Source of the DNA: Armatimonadota bacterium
GTDB lineage: Bacteria; Armatimonadota; Fimbriimonadia; Fimbriimonadales; ATM1
DNA length: 64,000 bases
Direction: 5' to 3'
Assembly: GCA_021324165.1 (NCBI GenBank)
Contig: JAJPJR010000079.1
Span: 1-64,000, forward strand
Below the pieces are notes generated by a model. It was not told the DNA's origin and searched no databases. It was given only the letters and a program-made list of their open reading frames with translations. Shown here in pieces: positions 16,573-24,061 of this stretch (position 1 is the first letter of the stretch; each line of letters begins with the position of its first letter). A program made the position numbers and the translations under genes.

Positions 16573-17118
16573 TCACCAAAAATCGCAGCGATTCCAATTT
16601 CCCATTTTCACAAACTTGCTAAAATCTCCGTCCAGGTATACGGCCATCAACCTGTTATGCACAAAAGGCGATGCCTGGGCGGCAGGCGGATTGTGGTTGG
16701 GGTCAACGAAAAGCACCGTATGCTCGCCGACTTCTTTTGAATACTTTTGCCATTCCTGCTGCAGGTACAGCGGATCGCGGAGCGTTGGAATCATGTAAGT
16801 ATAAGCGGCATCCAGGCCGGGTTCAGGTGCGAATCCTCCACATTGGAAAACCGATCTCGGAACCCCCATTTCGAAATACAACACTTTGGTGTGAAACGGC
16901 AGACCCATTGCACAGGCATCTCAATATGCCGGGCCGCCGTCGTAGCGCTCGCGATACAACGCGGTCGCCACCCACAACTGATGCAAGTTCGATGCGCACA
17001 CCGACTCTTTCGCCGCCTCTTTTGCGCGCATGATCACAGGCGTCATCACCGCAGCAAGCACCACCAATATGCTGCACACAACCACCAACTCGGTCAGCGT
17101 ATATCCTCTTTGTTTCAT
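16573..17118 (-). pseudogene. Prepilin-like gene interrupted by one in-frame TGA
   Basis: Both halves lie in the same frame. Codons from 17118 encode a classical prepilin start, MKQRG|YTLTELVVVCSILVVLAAV, through YRERYDGGPAY; then a TGA at 16921-16923; then, without any shift, DACAMGLPFHTKVLYFEMG and on to a stop at 16573, ending in HNRLMAVYLDGDFSKFVK. The C-terminal part is typical of Armatimonadota/Planctomycete prepilins (a late DG motif). A single base change of GGA (Gly) to TGA would explain it, giving YGDxxAMGLP. Read as one protein it would be 181 residues. Its ATG overlaps the stop of the upstream gene (ATGA). It is either a true nonsense allele or an assembly error. Confidence 0.8.
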
Positions 17119-17432
17119 CGCTTCACCTGAACGAAGGACGGGATCTTGTCCACGTCCGTTTGCATCGCTGCGATCCTCAAGCCGCCTTCGAACAACAGAT
17201 AACGCGGAGCGAACACAGCATTAAGCGGCGGATCGTTGCGGGCATCGAATCCGCTCGAAAATTTTGACTCAAGCCCGGGCTTCCAGATGGCCGATCGAAC
17301 GTCGGGGTTGGAAAGAAGCACAAACAGCGCAACAATGATAGCGGCGCAACCTAACCCCCAGAGCACCAGAAGGCGCCCCTCGGACAGCGATTCCCGAGGT
17401 GCATCCTCCCGCCCTAAATCCTGCCTGGTCAC
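17115..17432 (-). CDS. Small bitopic membrane protein linked to the prepilin-like gene
   Basis: 105 residues with one membrane helix (LLVLWGLGCAAIIVALFVLL, about 22-41) and a C-terminal extracytoplasmic part of about 60 residues (DPPLNAVFAPRYLLFEGGLRIAAMQ). I recognise no family. It overlaps the following prepilin-like gene by four bases (ATGA) and so was probably made together with it. It lies downstream of the OmpM-like porin but beyond that gene's terminator. Confidence 0.6.
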   Translation of the reverse strand: MTRQDLGREDAPRESLSEGRLLVLWGLGCAAIIVALFVLLSNPDVRSAIWKPGLESKFSSGFDARNDPPLNAVFAPRYLLFEGGLRIAAMQTDVDKIPSFVQVKR

Positions 17433-17465
17433 CCCATGACACCATCAATCTAACAAACGGCCCGC

Positions 17466-17504
17466 AAAAAAGCAACGGCCCGGGCAAGATGCCTTGCCCG
17501 GGCC
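17466..17504 (-). terminator. Rho-independent terminator of the porin gene
   Basis: GGCCCGGGCAAG (17477-17488) pairs perfectly with CTTGCCCGGGCC (17493-17504) around an ATGC loop: a 12-pair stem. On the minus strand it is followed after a few bases by six T (complement of 17466-17471). It begins 26 bases past the porin stop. Confidence 0.85.
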
Positions 17505-17530
17505 CCGCTTCCTTCTTTCAAAAAGTTCGT

Positions 17531-19486
17531 TTAGAACTTCTTGTAGTACTGAAGCGTGAAGATGCCGCCTCGGCGCTCAGGCCCCCAGACACCGTCATAG
17601 TATCCGTTGCCGTCCGAGTCGTAATCGCTGAACTCATAGAACAACTTCAGGCTGGAAGTCGCATCGGTCTTGTAGTTGAAGCCGACTCGATACCAGTTGA
17701 ATCGAGGTGTTCCATCGGCCGGAGTGTCCTGCTCGAACCTTTCGTATCCAAGCATCATGCTCCAGTCGTCGTTGATCTGATAGTCCAAACCAACGTTGTA
17801 GTTGCGAATGTCGCTGTCGGGGAACCAGTAGCCAAAGCCGCTCGAATCGTCAATGCTTTGATCGAACGAGGCTTTCGCCCAGATGTCCATCCGGTTGTTG
17901 GCTTTGAATCCGGCCTTCACCCAGAATCCTTGAATGTCTCGCGGATTCCAGTAAGGACCGATTCGGCCCCAATCGCCAGGCGCCGCATAGAACCATTCGA
18001 TTCTGCGATATCCGCCGGCGAGGTTCCAGTTGGCGTTGTGCCAATCGGCATTCGCCCACCACGCTGTGTTTTGATCATCCAGCGCTTTGCTGGTGTTCTC
18101 CATGTAGTCGGTCTTTCCATAGCCGCCGTGAACCATCAGGTTCTCCGCGACTTTGAAGTCGAGCGCGCCGCCGAGCACGGTAACTCTGTTGTAGTCGTCG
18201 CCGGTGATCGGTGCGGTCTCAATCGTGTCCGAATCCAGGAAGATGTAGTTGACCATCAGGTTCGCGCGGTCTCCCATCTTGAAGTTGAGATTGGCGCCAA
18301 GATGACGATCAACGGTCAGATCGAGCGAGTTGTCGTCAATTGACCAGAAGCCGCCGACCCACATATTGCTGAACGGAAGCGAATCTGTCGCAGTTTGCGA
18401 ACTTTGTCGGCCGCCCCAAACATCGAGCGACACGTTCGGGCCGAAGTTCATTCCAACTTTGGCGCCGTCGAAGATCCAGTTTCCGTCATCCCAGCGCGGG
18501 ATGTCGAAGTACGGCGTAACATCCGGCTTCTTGAAGAAGTACGGATTGGTTTGATATCCCTGACGACCCAGGGTCAAATCGAATCCCTTGCCCATCAGCG
18601 AGGTTCCGATCTTCACCCAAGCATCGGGAATGTAAACGGCCCACACGCCTTCGTGGAAAGGTGTGAACGACGCGTTGTGCGTCGCATCGCCGCCAAATCC
18701 GCCTTCGCCAGTGAATCCCAGGAAGTTGCCTGCGACAACCGCCACATGCCATTTCGGGCCCGTGTCGTTCGTGCCATCAAAATCGAATCCGATCTGATGA
18801 GCAAACGTCCAGTCGCGGGTGATCCCAACGGGCTCGCCACTATAACTGCCGCGGCCATAGCCTTCGAAGCGGTTATCAACGGTTACGCCGAAAAGATCAT
18901 CGGTGGAGTGAGCCATGACAGAGACCATGTTCACGTCGCCATGAATGTCCACAGCGGGCTTTCTCTTTTCAAGAATGCCCAGCCGGTTGTTCATGTCGGC
19001 GAGGTCTTTCTTCATCGCTTCGACGTCCACACCCATCTTCGCAAGGTCCTTCTGGAACATGTCGGCCATGCGCTTGAGCGCGGCGATGTCATCGCCCCAG
19101 CCTTTCATGCCATCCAGTTGGCGCTTCAGATCTTCGAGCGCGTCTTTCAGCGCAGCGAGATCGGCCTTGGAAGCGTAGTCGTCGCCCATACCAGCAATCT
19201 TCTGGTTGAGCGCATCTATCTGGTTTTGAACTCCTCCCAGCATCCCCTTCAGCTTCTGATAGGCGCGGTCAATCGCCGCAGCCATCTCATAGCGGGAAGC
19301 CGGTCGGCCTCCTCGGAAAAGCCCGTCCGGGTACCCAACAAGGATCCCTTCTCGCTTCATGTTGAGAAGGGCCTCATAGGCCCAGTGATACTCGGGCGCG
19401 TCCGGGAAGTTGTCTTGAGCGAACACAGGCGCGACGAAAAGTGCGCCCGCAACGGCCGCGAGGGCCAATTTTAGCGTTCGGTTCAT
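17531..19486 (-). CDS. OmpM-like outer-membrane porin with SLH domain and coiled coil
   Basis: 651 residues. Signal peptide NRTLKLALAAVAGALFVAPVFAQ; one S-layer homology domain at about 26-72 (FPDAPEYHWAYEALLNMKREGILVGYPDG, ASRYEMAAAI); a predicted coiled coil at about 75-180 rich in Leu, Lys, Asp; then a large beta-barrel of alternating aromatic strands ending in a C-terminal Phe (FTLQYYKKF). In Terrabacteria diderms such proteins bind secondary cell-wall polymer on peptidoglycan through the SLH domain and so tether the outer membrane, while the barrel is a porin. A strong AGGAGGAG (19493-19500) is six bases before the ATG and a strong terminator follows, consistent with an abundant protein. 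It is divergent from rlmN. Confidence 0.9.
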   Translation of the reverse strand: MNRTLKLALAAVAGALFVAPVFAQDNFPDAPEYHWAYEALLNMKREGILVGYPDGLFRGGRPASRYEMAAAIDRAYQKLKGMLGGVQNQIDALNQKIAGMGDDYASKADLAALKDALEDLKRQLDGMKGWGDDIAALKRMADMFQKDLAKMGVDVEAMKKDLADMNNRLGILEKRKPAVDIHGDVNMVSVMAHSTDDLFGVTVDNRFEGYGRGSYSGEPVGITRDWTFAHQIGFDFDGTNDTGPKWHVAVVAGNFLGFTGEGGFGGDATHNASFTPFHEGVWAVYIPDAWVKIGTSLMGKGFDLTLGRQGYQTNPYFFKKPDVTPYFDIPRWDDGNWIFDGAKVGMNFGPNVSLDVWGGRQSSQTATDSLPFSNMWVGGFWSIDDNSLDLTVDRHLGANLNFKMGDRANLMVNYIFLDSDTIETAPITGDDYNRVTVLGGALDFKVAENLMVHGGYGKTDYMENTSKALDDQNTAWWANADWHNANWNLAGGYRRIEWFYAAPGDWGRIGPYWNPRDIQGFWVKAGFKANNRMDIWAKASFDQSIDDSSGFGYWFPDSDIRNYNVGLDYQINDDWSMMLGYERFEQDTPADGTPRFNWYRVGFNYKTDATSSLKLFYEFSDYDSDGNGYYDGVWGPERRGGIFTLQYYKKF

Positions 19487-19492
19487 TTCGAA

Positions 19493-19500
19493 CTCCTCCT
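19493..19500 (-). promoter_or_regulatory. Strong ribosome-binding site of the porin gene
   Basis: AGGAGGAG on the minus strand, six bases before the ATG at 19486. It is one of the best matches to the anti-Shine-Dalgarno in the window, in line with high expression of a major porin. Confidence 0.7.
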
Positions 19501-19684
19501 TGAGTCATTGCCTTCCGGGAGGGTACGTCCGCCTGCCGCACGGCTGAAGCAAGCCTATGTTGACCTCCAACCTGCAAGCAAAGAGCACCTTCCCTTGGGC
19601 GTTGCTACCGACAATCAAGCCATCGGTATGGCCCCATTGTACACCTTAAGTGATGGCTTTTGGGACGTTTATCGGTACCCCGAG

Positions 19685-19690
19685 TAAAAT
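19685..19690 (+). promoter_or_regulatory. Candidate -10 element of rlmN (leaderless pattern)
   Basis: TAAAAT stands six bases before the rlmN ATG at 19697 and no Shine-Dalgarno sequence lies between. TTGGGA at 19660-19665 is a possible -35 with a long, 19-base spacer. Transcription would then start at or next to the start codon. The rest of the 210-base divergent spacer 19487-19696 shows no gene. Confidence 0.35.
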
Positions 19691-19696
19691 TTTGCG

Positions 19697-20770
19697 ATGA
19701 ACTTCCGCCCTTCGGTCGTCGGTTTGAGCCCAGACGGCCTGCAGGCCGCACTGGGAGAAGCCCCCGATGCCCCACTCCGAGCGAGGCAGATCTGCGCCTG
19801 GGTCTACCGCCGGGGCGCTCAGTCGTTCCAGGAGATGACCGACCTGCCCGAGGGCCTTCGGGAGTCGCTCTCCCGAGAGTGGGAGATCAACCCCCTTCGA
19901 GTTCTTTCGCGGGTCGAGGCCCCCGACGGGGTGATCAAACTGCTGGTGCACTCGGGAGACGGCGAAGGGTTCGAGTGTGTGCTCCTGCCCTCGGCAGGAA
20001 GGGTTTCGTGCTGTCTCAGCACCCAAGTCGGGTGCGCCATGGGCTGCGAGTTCTGCGCCACAGGGCTGGGAGGCTTCGATCGTAATCTCACCGTAACCGA
20101 GATCGTCGCTCAATATCTCGTTCTGCAAAGTCTAAGCAAGAACCGGATATCGCACGTGTCGTTCATGGGGATGGGAGAGCCGCTCTTGAATTTTGAGAAT
20201 CTGATGGCTTCCATAGCGATTTTGCACGACCAGGTAGGAATCAGCCACCGGCACATCACGGTTTCCACTGTGGGAATCGTTCCTCAGATGGAAAAACTGG
20301 GGGAAACCGGCGTTCCGATCAACGTGGCCGTTTCTCTCCACTCGCCGTTCGATGAGGTGCGATCCGAGTTGATGCCGGTGAATCGAAAGTGGAGCGTGGG
20401 AGAGCTGATGGCCGCAAGCAGGCGGCTTGTTGAAACGACTGGGCGCAAAATCACGTTCGAATATCTGCTGATTCGCGACAAAACGGACTCGGTGCAGCAA
20501 GCGGACGCGCTTGCCAGCCTGGTGAAAGGTACGCCATGCTTGGTGAATCTCATCCCGTTCAACGCCGTGCGGACCGAACAGAAGTTTCGGCGGCCCGAGC
20601 CGAGCCGCATTCGAGCATTCCGTGAAAGGCTCGAATCTTACGGCGTGAACGTAACCCAAAGAGTGGAGCGAGGACATGAAATCAAAGCAGCATGTGGACA
20701 GTTAGCAGGAAAGCATCGAGGCCGTTACGCGAAGCGCAGATCACAGTTTTCGCTGCGCTCGGAAGCCTGA
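19697..20770 (+). CDS. rlmN: 23S rRNA (adenine-2503-C2)-methyltransferase
   Basis: 357 residues. Radical-SAM enzyme that methylates C2 of A2503 in 23S rRNA (and A37 of some tRNAs). The iron-sulfur cluster motif CxxxCxxC is Cys113, Cys117 and Cys120 (GCAMGCEFC); the S-adenosylmethionine motif MGMGEPL follows; the resolving Cys near the C terminus is Cys333 in KAACGQLAGKH. The N-terminal helical domain (LRARQICAWVYRRGAQSFQEMTDLP) matches the family. First gene of a six-gene plus-strand operon; its 3' end overlaps the LptC-LptA gene by 79 bases, an unusually long overlap. Confidence 0.95.
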   Translation: MNFRPSVVGLSPDGLQAALGEAPDAPLRARQICAWVYRRGAQSFQEMTDLPEGLRESLSREWEINPLRVLSRVEAPDGVIKLLVHSGDGEGFECVLLPSAGRVSCCLSTQVGCAMGCEFCATGLGGFDRNLTVTEIVAQYLVLQSLSKNRISHVSFMGMGEPLLNFENLMASIAILHDQVGISHRHITVSTVGIVPQMEKLGETGVPINVAVSLHSPFDEVRSELMPVNRKWSVGELMAASRRLVETTGRKITFEYLLIRDKTDSVQQADALASLVKGTPCLVNLIPFNAVRTEQKFRRPEPSRIRAFRERLESYGVNVTQRVERGHEIKAACGQLAGKHRGRYAKRRSQFSLRSEA

Positions 20771-22230
20771 TCGCGCTGGCAACGATCGGATGCGGATCGC
20801 ACACTCCCGCGCCGGCACCCGGCCAAGACCAGACCGCCGACACGCCGCACCAAACCGATTTCAACGTCAAGTTTTCCAACCTAACAGTTCGCACCGGATC
20901 GAAAACCGGACAAACCGTTTGGGAAGTGCATGCCCAAACCGCCGACACCCAGATGTCCAGCGCAGAATCGAGCGGCAAAATGAACGGCGTTTCGATTACG
21001 GTGTTCGAAAAGCAGGTTCCCTCGATAGCGATTCAGGCGCCCGAAGGCGAAAAGCGAGGCGCAGAGTTTAGGCTGTTCGGCGGGGTCGCCGCGCAATCCC
21101 GGCAGAAAGGGGTTCAACTGCGGGCCGATTCGCTGACCGGCTCGCCCGACAGAAGCCGGCTCGACGCCGAAGGCCGTGTCGTTGCCAGCCTGAAGGACGC
21201 TCGAATCACGGGCGCCGATTCGTGCGGCGCCGATTTCAAGTCTAATAAGAAGATGAATCAAGCCGCGCTCGGCGCTCTCGTTCTTACTTCCCTTGCGCTT
21301 CAAGGGCAGGATGTGCAACTGGTTGACCACGCCAACGATCTGCACATTTCCGGAGCTCGGCAGATTACAGTGAAAGGGATCGAAGGCGACAGGCTGAGCA
21401 TCGTGGGAAGCGGATCGCCCGTGACGGCAGATTGGATGAAGAGCGGCTTGAAGATTCAAGCAGCCCGAATCACAGGATCGGTTGCGCGCGGAGAAAAGTA
21501 CCGGCTCGAAGATGCCGCGGCCTCCGGAAATGTGAGAGTCGTGGTAACCGAACAAGATGGAAACTTGACCGCAACCGGAGATGCAGCAAGTTTTTCCCGC
21601 CAAGAGAACGCACTCACGCTGAAAGGAAACGTGAAGGCGGTCAGCACTCGCAAATCCATCCCAGGCGAGATGCATGCGGATAAAGTGGTTGTGCATTTCA
21701 AACCGAATTCGGAGCGATATGAAGTCGAGAGCATCGAGGCGTTTGGACCGGGAATCAGTTATCGAGGCGAAGTGGATGCAGGGACGGTCGAATCCGCCGG
21801 CGTCGAACACATTCAGTTGTGGCCCGGCGACAGCGGGACTCGATTCGAAGCTGCCGGTCAAAATGCCGCGATCTGGATGACACCGAAAGATGCCGCAAAA
21901 ACCCCATCGTGGCGCGCAACATCGCCATTGCTGCAGGGAACCTTGCTGAAAACCGGCGAACTGGCAACACTCGAGGCATCAAACCGCGTTGTGCTGCAAA
22001 CGGGCGGAATCTCGCAAAACAAAAAGTGGCAGATGACCACGAACTCTGCCGAACTGCATTATTCGCGCGCGGATTCGGTGATGCGGCTTGAGGGCGGCGT
22101 CGCCGTTTCCGGCACCCATCCGGCGCTCGCGGGAGGCGGCGCGACGATGACTGCGAAGCGTGCGGAGATTGACTTCGAACCCAACTCTTTGACACCCAAA
22201 GAAGTACGGTTGTTCGGAGGTCAGCGTTGA
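20692..22230 (+). CDS. LptC-like lipoprotein fused to an LptA/OstA-like protein
   Basis: 512 residues. The first part is an LptC-type protein with a lipoprotein signal (SLIALATIGCG, Cys34), a FSNLTVRTGSKTGQTVWEVHA strand region and a beta-jellyroll with repeated V/L-rAD-L. At residue 188 a second, complete signal-peptide-like stretch begins (MNQAALGALVLTSLALQGQ), followed by LptA/OstA repeats (DRLSIVGSGSPVTAD, NLTATGDAASFSRQENALTLKGNVKAV, EMHADKVVVHFKP). LptC and LptA form the periplasmic bridge carrying lipopolysaccharide from the inner to the outer membrane. Normally these are two proteins. The next genes are lptB and lptF/G. The ATG at 20692 has no good ribosome-binding site. Confidence 0.75.
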   Translation: MWTVSRKASRPLREAQITVFAALGSLIALATIGCGSHTPAPAPGQDQTADTPHQTDFNVKFSNLTVRTGSKTGQTVWEVHAQTADTQMSSAESSGKMNGVSITVFEKQVPSIAIQAPEGEKRGAEFRLFGGVAAQSRQKGVQLRADSLTGSPDRSRLDAEGRVVASLKDARITGADSCGADFKSNKKMNQAALGALVLTSLALQGQDVQLVDHANDLHISGARQITVKGIEGDRLSIVGSGSPVTADWMKSGLKIQAARITGSVARGEKYRLEDAAASGNVRVVVTEQDGNLTATGDAASFSRQENALTLKGNVKAVSTRKSIPGEMHADKVVVHFKPNSERYEVESIEAFGPGISYRGEVDAGTVESAGVEHIQLWPGDSGTRFEAAGQNAAIWMTPKDAAKTPSWRATSPLLQGTLLKTGELATLEASNRVVLQTGGISQNKKWQMTTNSAELHYSRADSVMRLEGGVAVSGTHPALAGGGATMTAKRAEIDFEPNSLTPKEVRLFGGQR

Positions 22231-22943
22231 TCATTCGAACCGACAAACTTTCGAAAGCGTATCGAGGAAGGAAAGTTGTTGACCAGGTTTCGCTGAAGAT
22301 GGAAACCGGCGAGATCGTCGGTTTGCTCGGCCCTAACGGAGCAGGAAAAACCACGACGTTTTATATGATCGTTGGACTTGTAAAGCCGATGGAAGGTCAG
22401 GTGTTTTTGGAAGACCGCGAGATCACCAAATGGCCGATGTACCTGCGCTCGCGCGCCGGGATCGGATATCTGCCGCAAGAATCGTCTGTGTTCCGCCGCC
22501 TTTCGGTCGAAGACAACTTGCGGCTGGTTTTGGAACTGCGCGGAGTTTCAAAGAAACAGCAGAACGAAACGATCGAGCGGCTGTTGGAAGAGCTGCACAT
22601 GACCAAATACGCCAAAAGTTTGGGAAGCGTGCTCTCGGGAGGTGAACGGCGCCGGGTGGAGATCGCGCGGGCCCTGGCAACCGACCCGAAATTCATTCTG
22701 CTCGACGAACCGTTTACCGGCATTGATCCGCGCACCATCGAAGAGCTGCAAGTGATCATCTTGGCGTTGAAGCATCGAGGAATCGGGATTTTAATTACCG
22801 ATCATAACGTGGGCGCGACGCTGAACATTACCGACAGCAACTTCATTATTTTCGAAGGAAAGATTTTCGCGCAAGGAACGCGGGATGAAATTGTGAACAA
22901 CCCCGATGTCCGCAAGCATTATTTGGGTGAGAGGTTCGAGTGA
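22227..22943 (+). CDS. lptB: Lipopolysaccharide export ABC transporter ATP-binding protein
   Basis: 238 residues from a TTG that overlaps the previous stop (TTGA). Walker A is GPNGAGKTT (35-43), Q-loop YLPQESSVFRRLSVEDN, the ABC signature LSGGERRRVEIARAL, Walker B FILLDEPFTGIDP and the switch His in ITDHNVGATL. The signature with GERRR and the DHNVxxTL ending are specific for LptB rather than other ABC ATPases. It drives extraction of lipopolysaccharide from the inner membrane with an LptF/G permease, the next gene. Confidence 0.95.
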   Translation: MIIRTDKLSKAYRGRKVVDQVSLKMETGEIVGLLGPNGAGKTTTFYMIVGLVKPMEGQVFLEDREITKWPMYLRSRAGIGYLPQESSVFRRLSVEDNLRLVLELRGVSKKQQNETIERLLEELHMTKYAKSLGSVLSGGERRRVEIARALATDPKFILLDEPFTGIDPRTIEELQVIILALKHRGIGILITDHNVGATLNITDSNFIIFEGKIFAQGTRDEIVNNPDVRKHYLGERFE

Positions 22944-24055
22944 AACTGCTCGACAAGCTGGTGTTTCGCGAACTGATCGGGCCGTGGATTTTCGGCGTGT
23001 TTATGTTCACCGTGATGCTGATGGCCGGAACCTATCTGTTTCGGCTGACGGACATGGTGGTGCGCGGAGTGCCGATCAGCTCGGTGCTGATGCTGAGCAT
23101 AGACTATCTTCCGGGCCTCATGGTGAAAACGTTTCCGATGTCCACACTGCTTGCGTCGCTTTTGGCGTTTGGCCGGCTCTCAAACGATTCCGAAGTGATC
23201 GCGACGATGGCGGGCGGTGCGAGCATTCTTCAAATGATGCGCCCGGTTGTGGTTTTTGGTGTTCTGGTGAGCGGCGCAACCATCGCGATCAACGAGATTT
23301 TGGTGCCGCCTTCGAGCATGCAGGCGATGGCGCTGTATTCCAACATCACGAAATCGTTGAAAGGATTCGGGTCGGAGACGTTTTATCTGCCGATTCGAAG
23401 CGGAGGGAAGTTTTTAGGTTCGATTTCGGCACGCGATGTGGACGTGGCGACGGGCGCGATGACCGATGTTACCGGCACATGGTTTGGCGACCGCCAAAAG
23501 CCGCAGTTCATTTTTTTTGGCGACGAGATGCGCTACACCAACGAGAACCGGTGGGAGATCAGCCACGGCACCGTGTTTCACTTAGACCCAGACCGATTGA
23601 TATCCGAAACTTTCGACCACGCAATGCCTAACGGCTTCGATGTGAACTTTTCTCCCAAAGATGTTACGACGCTTAAACTGCAAGACGCCGACGCGATGCC
23701 GATGCGCGATTTGGGCAGACAGATCGTTTCGCTGAAAAACAAGGCCGTGCAAAGCGAAGGAGACCGACGGAAACTGCTCGACCTTCAGGTGAGTTATTGG
23801 ACGAAGTTAACCCTGCCGCTAAGCGGTTTGGTTTTCGCGCTGGTGGGCGCGCCCGCAGGAATTAGAAGAAGCAGGCAGAGCGTGGGGGTTGGCGTGGCCC
23901 TCAGCATCACCATTACGTTTGTTTACTATCTTCTGCACAACTATATGACGATCATCGCAAAAGGCGGATTGGTGATGCCAGTCGTCAGCGCGTTCACGCC
24001 GTTGATTCTTGGCTTGGTCGTCGCGTACATGCTGATTCGCAACAAAAATGGATAG
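22940..24055 (+). CDS. LptF/LptG-family lipopolysaccharide export permease
   Basis: 371 residues from a GTG overlapping the lptB stop (GTGA). YjgP/YjgQ family layout: N-terminal helices (ELIGPWIFGVFMFTVMLMAGTYLF, then SSVLMLSIDYLPGLMVKTFPMSTLLASLLAFGRLS with the LptB-coupling region and SNDSEVIATMAGG), a periplasmic beta-jellyroll domain at about 130-250, and C-terminal helices (LPLSGLVFALVGAPAGIRR, VGVALSITITFVYYLLHNYMTII, LILGLVVAYMLI). It extracts lipopolysaccharide from the inner membrane. LptF and LptG normally pair; only one member is encoded here, so it may form a homodimer or its partner lies elsewhere. Confidence 0.92.
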   Translation: MKLLDKLVFRELIGPWIFGVFMFTVMLMAGTYLFRLTDMVVRGVPISSVLMLSIDYLPGLMVKTFPMSTLLASLLAFGRLSNDSEVIATMAGGASILQMMRPVVVFGVLVSGATIAINEILVPPSSMQAMALYSNITKSLKGFGSETFYLPIRSGGKFLGSISARDVDVATGAMTDVTGTWFGDRQKPQFIFFGDEMRYTNENRWEISHGTVFHLDPDRLISETFDHAMPNGFDVNFSPKDVTTLKLQDADAMPMRDLGRQIVSLKNKAVQSEGDRRKLLDLQVSYWTKLTLPLSGLVFALVGAPAGIRRSRQSVGVGVALSITITFVYYLLHNYMTIIAKGGLVMPVVSAFTPLILGLVVAYMLIRNKNG

Positions 24056-24061
24056 ATTGAT

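Noticed and set aside
16921-16923. Selenocysteine or glycine recoding of the in-frame TGA
   Set aside because: TGA ends many genes in the window, so it is not a sense codon here; no SECIS-like hairpin was evident just after it; the expected residue is Gly, not Cys or Sec.
19487-19696. Sigma-70 promoter for the porin
   Set aside because: TACAAT on the minus strand (complement of 19636-19641) has no -35 match at any normal spacing.
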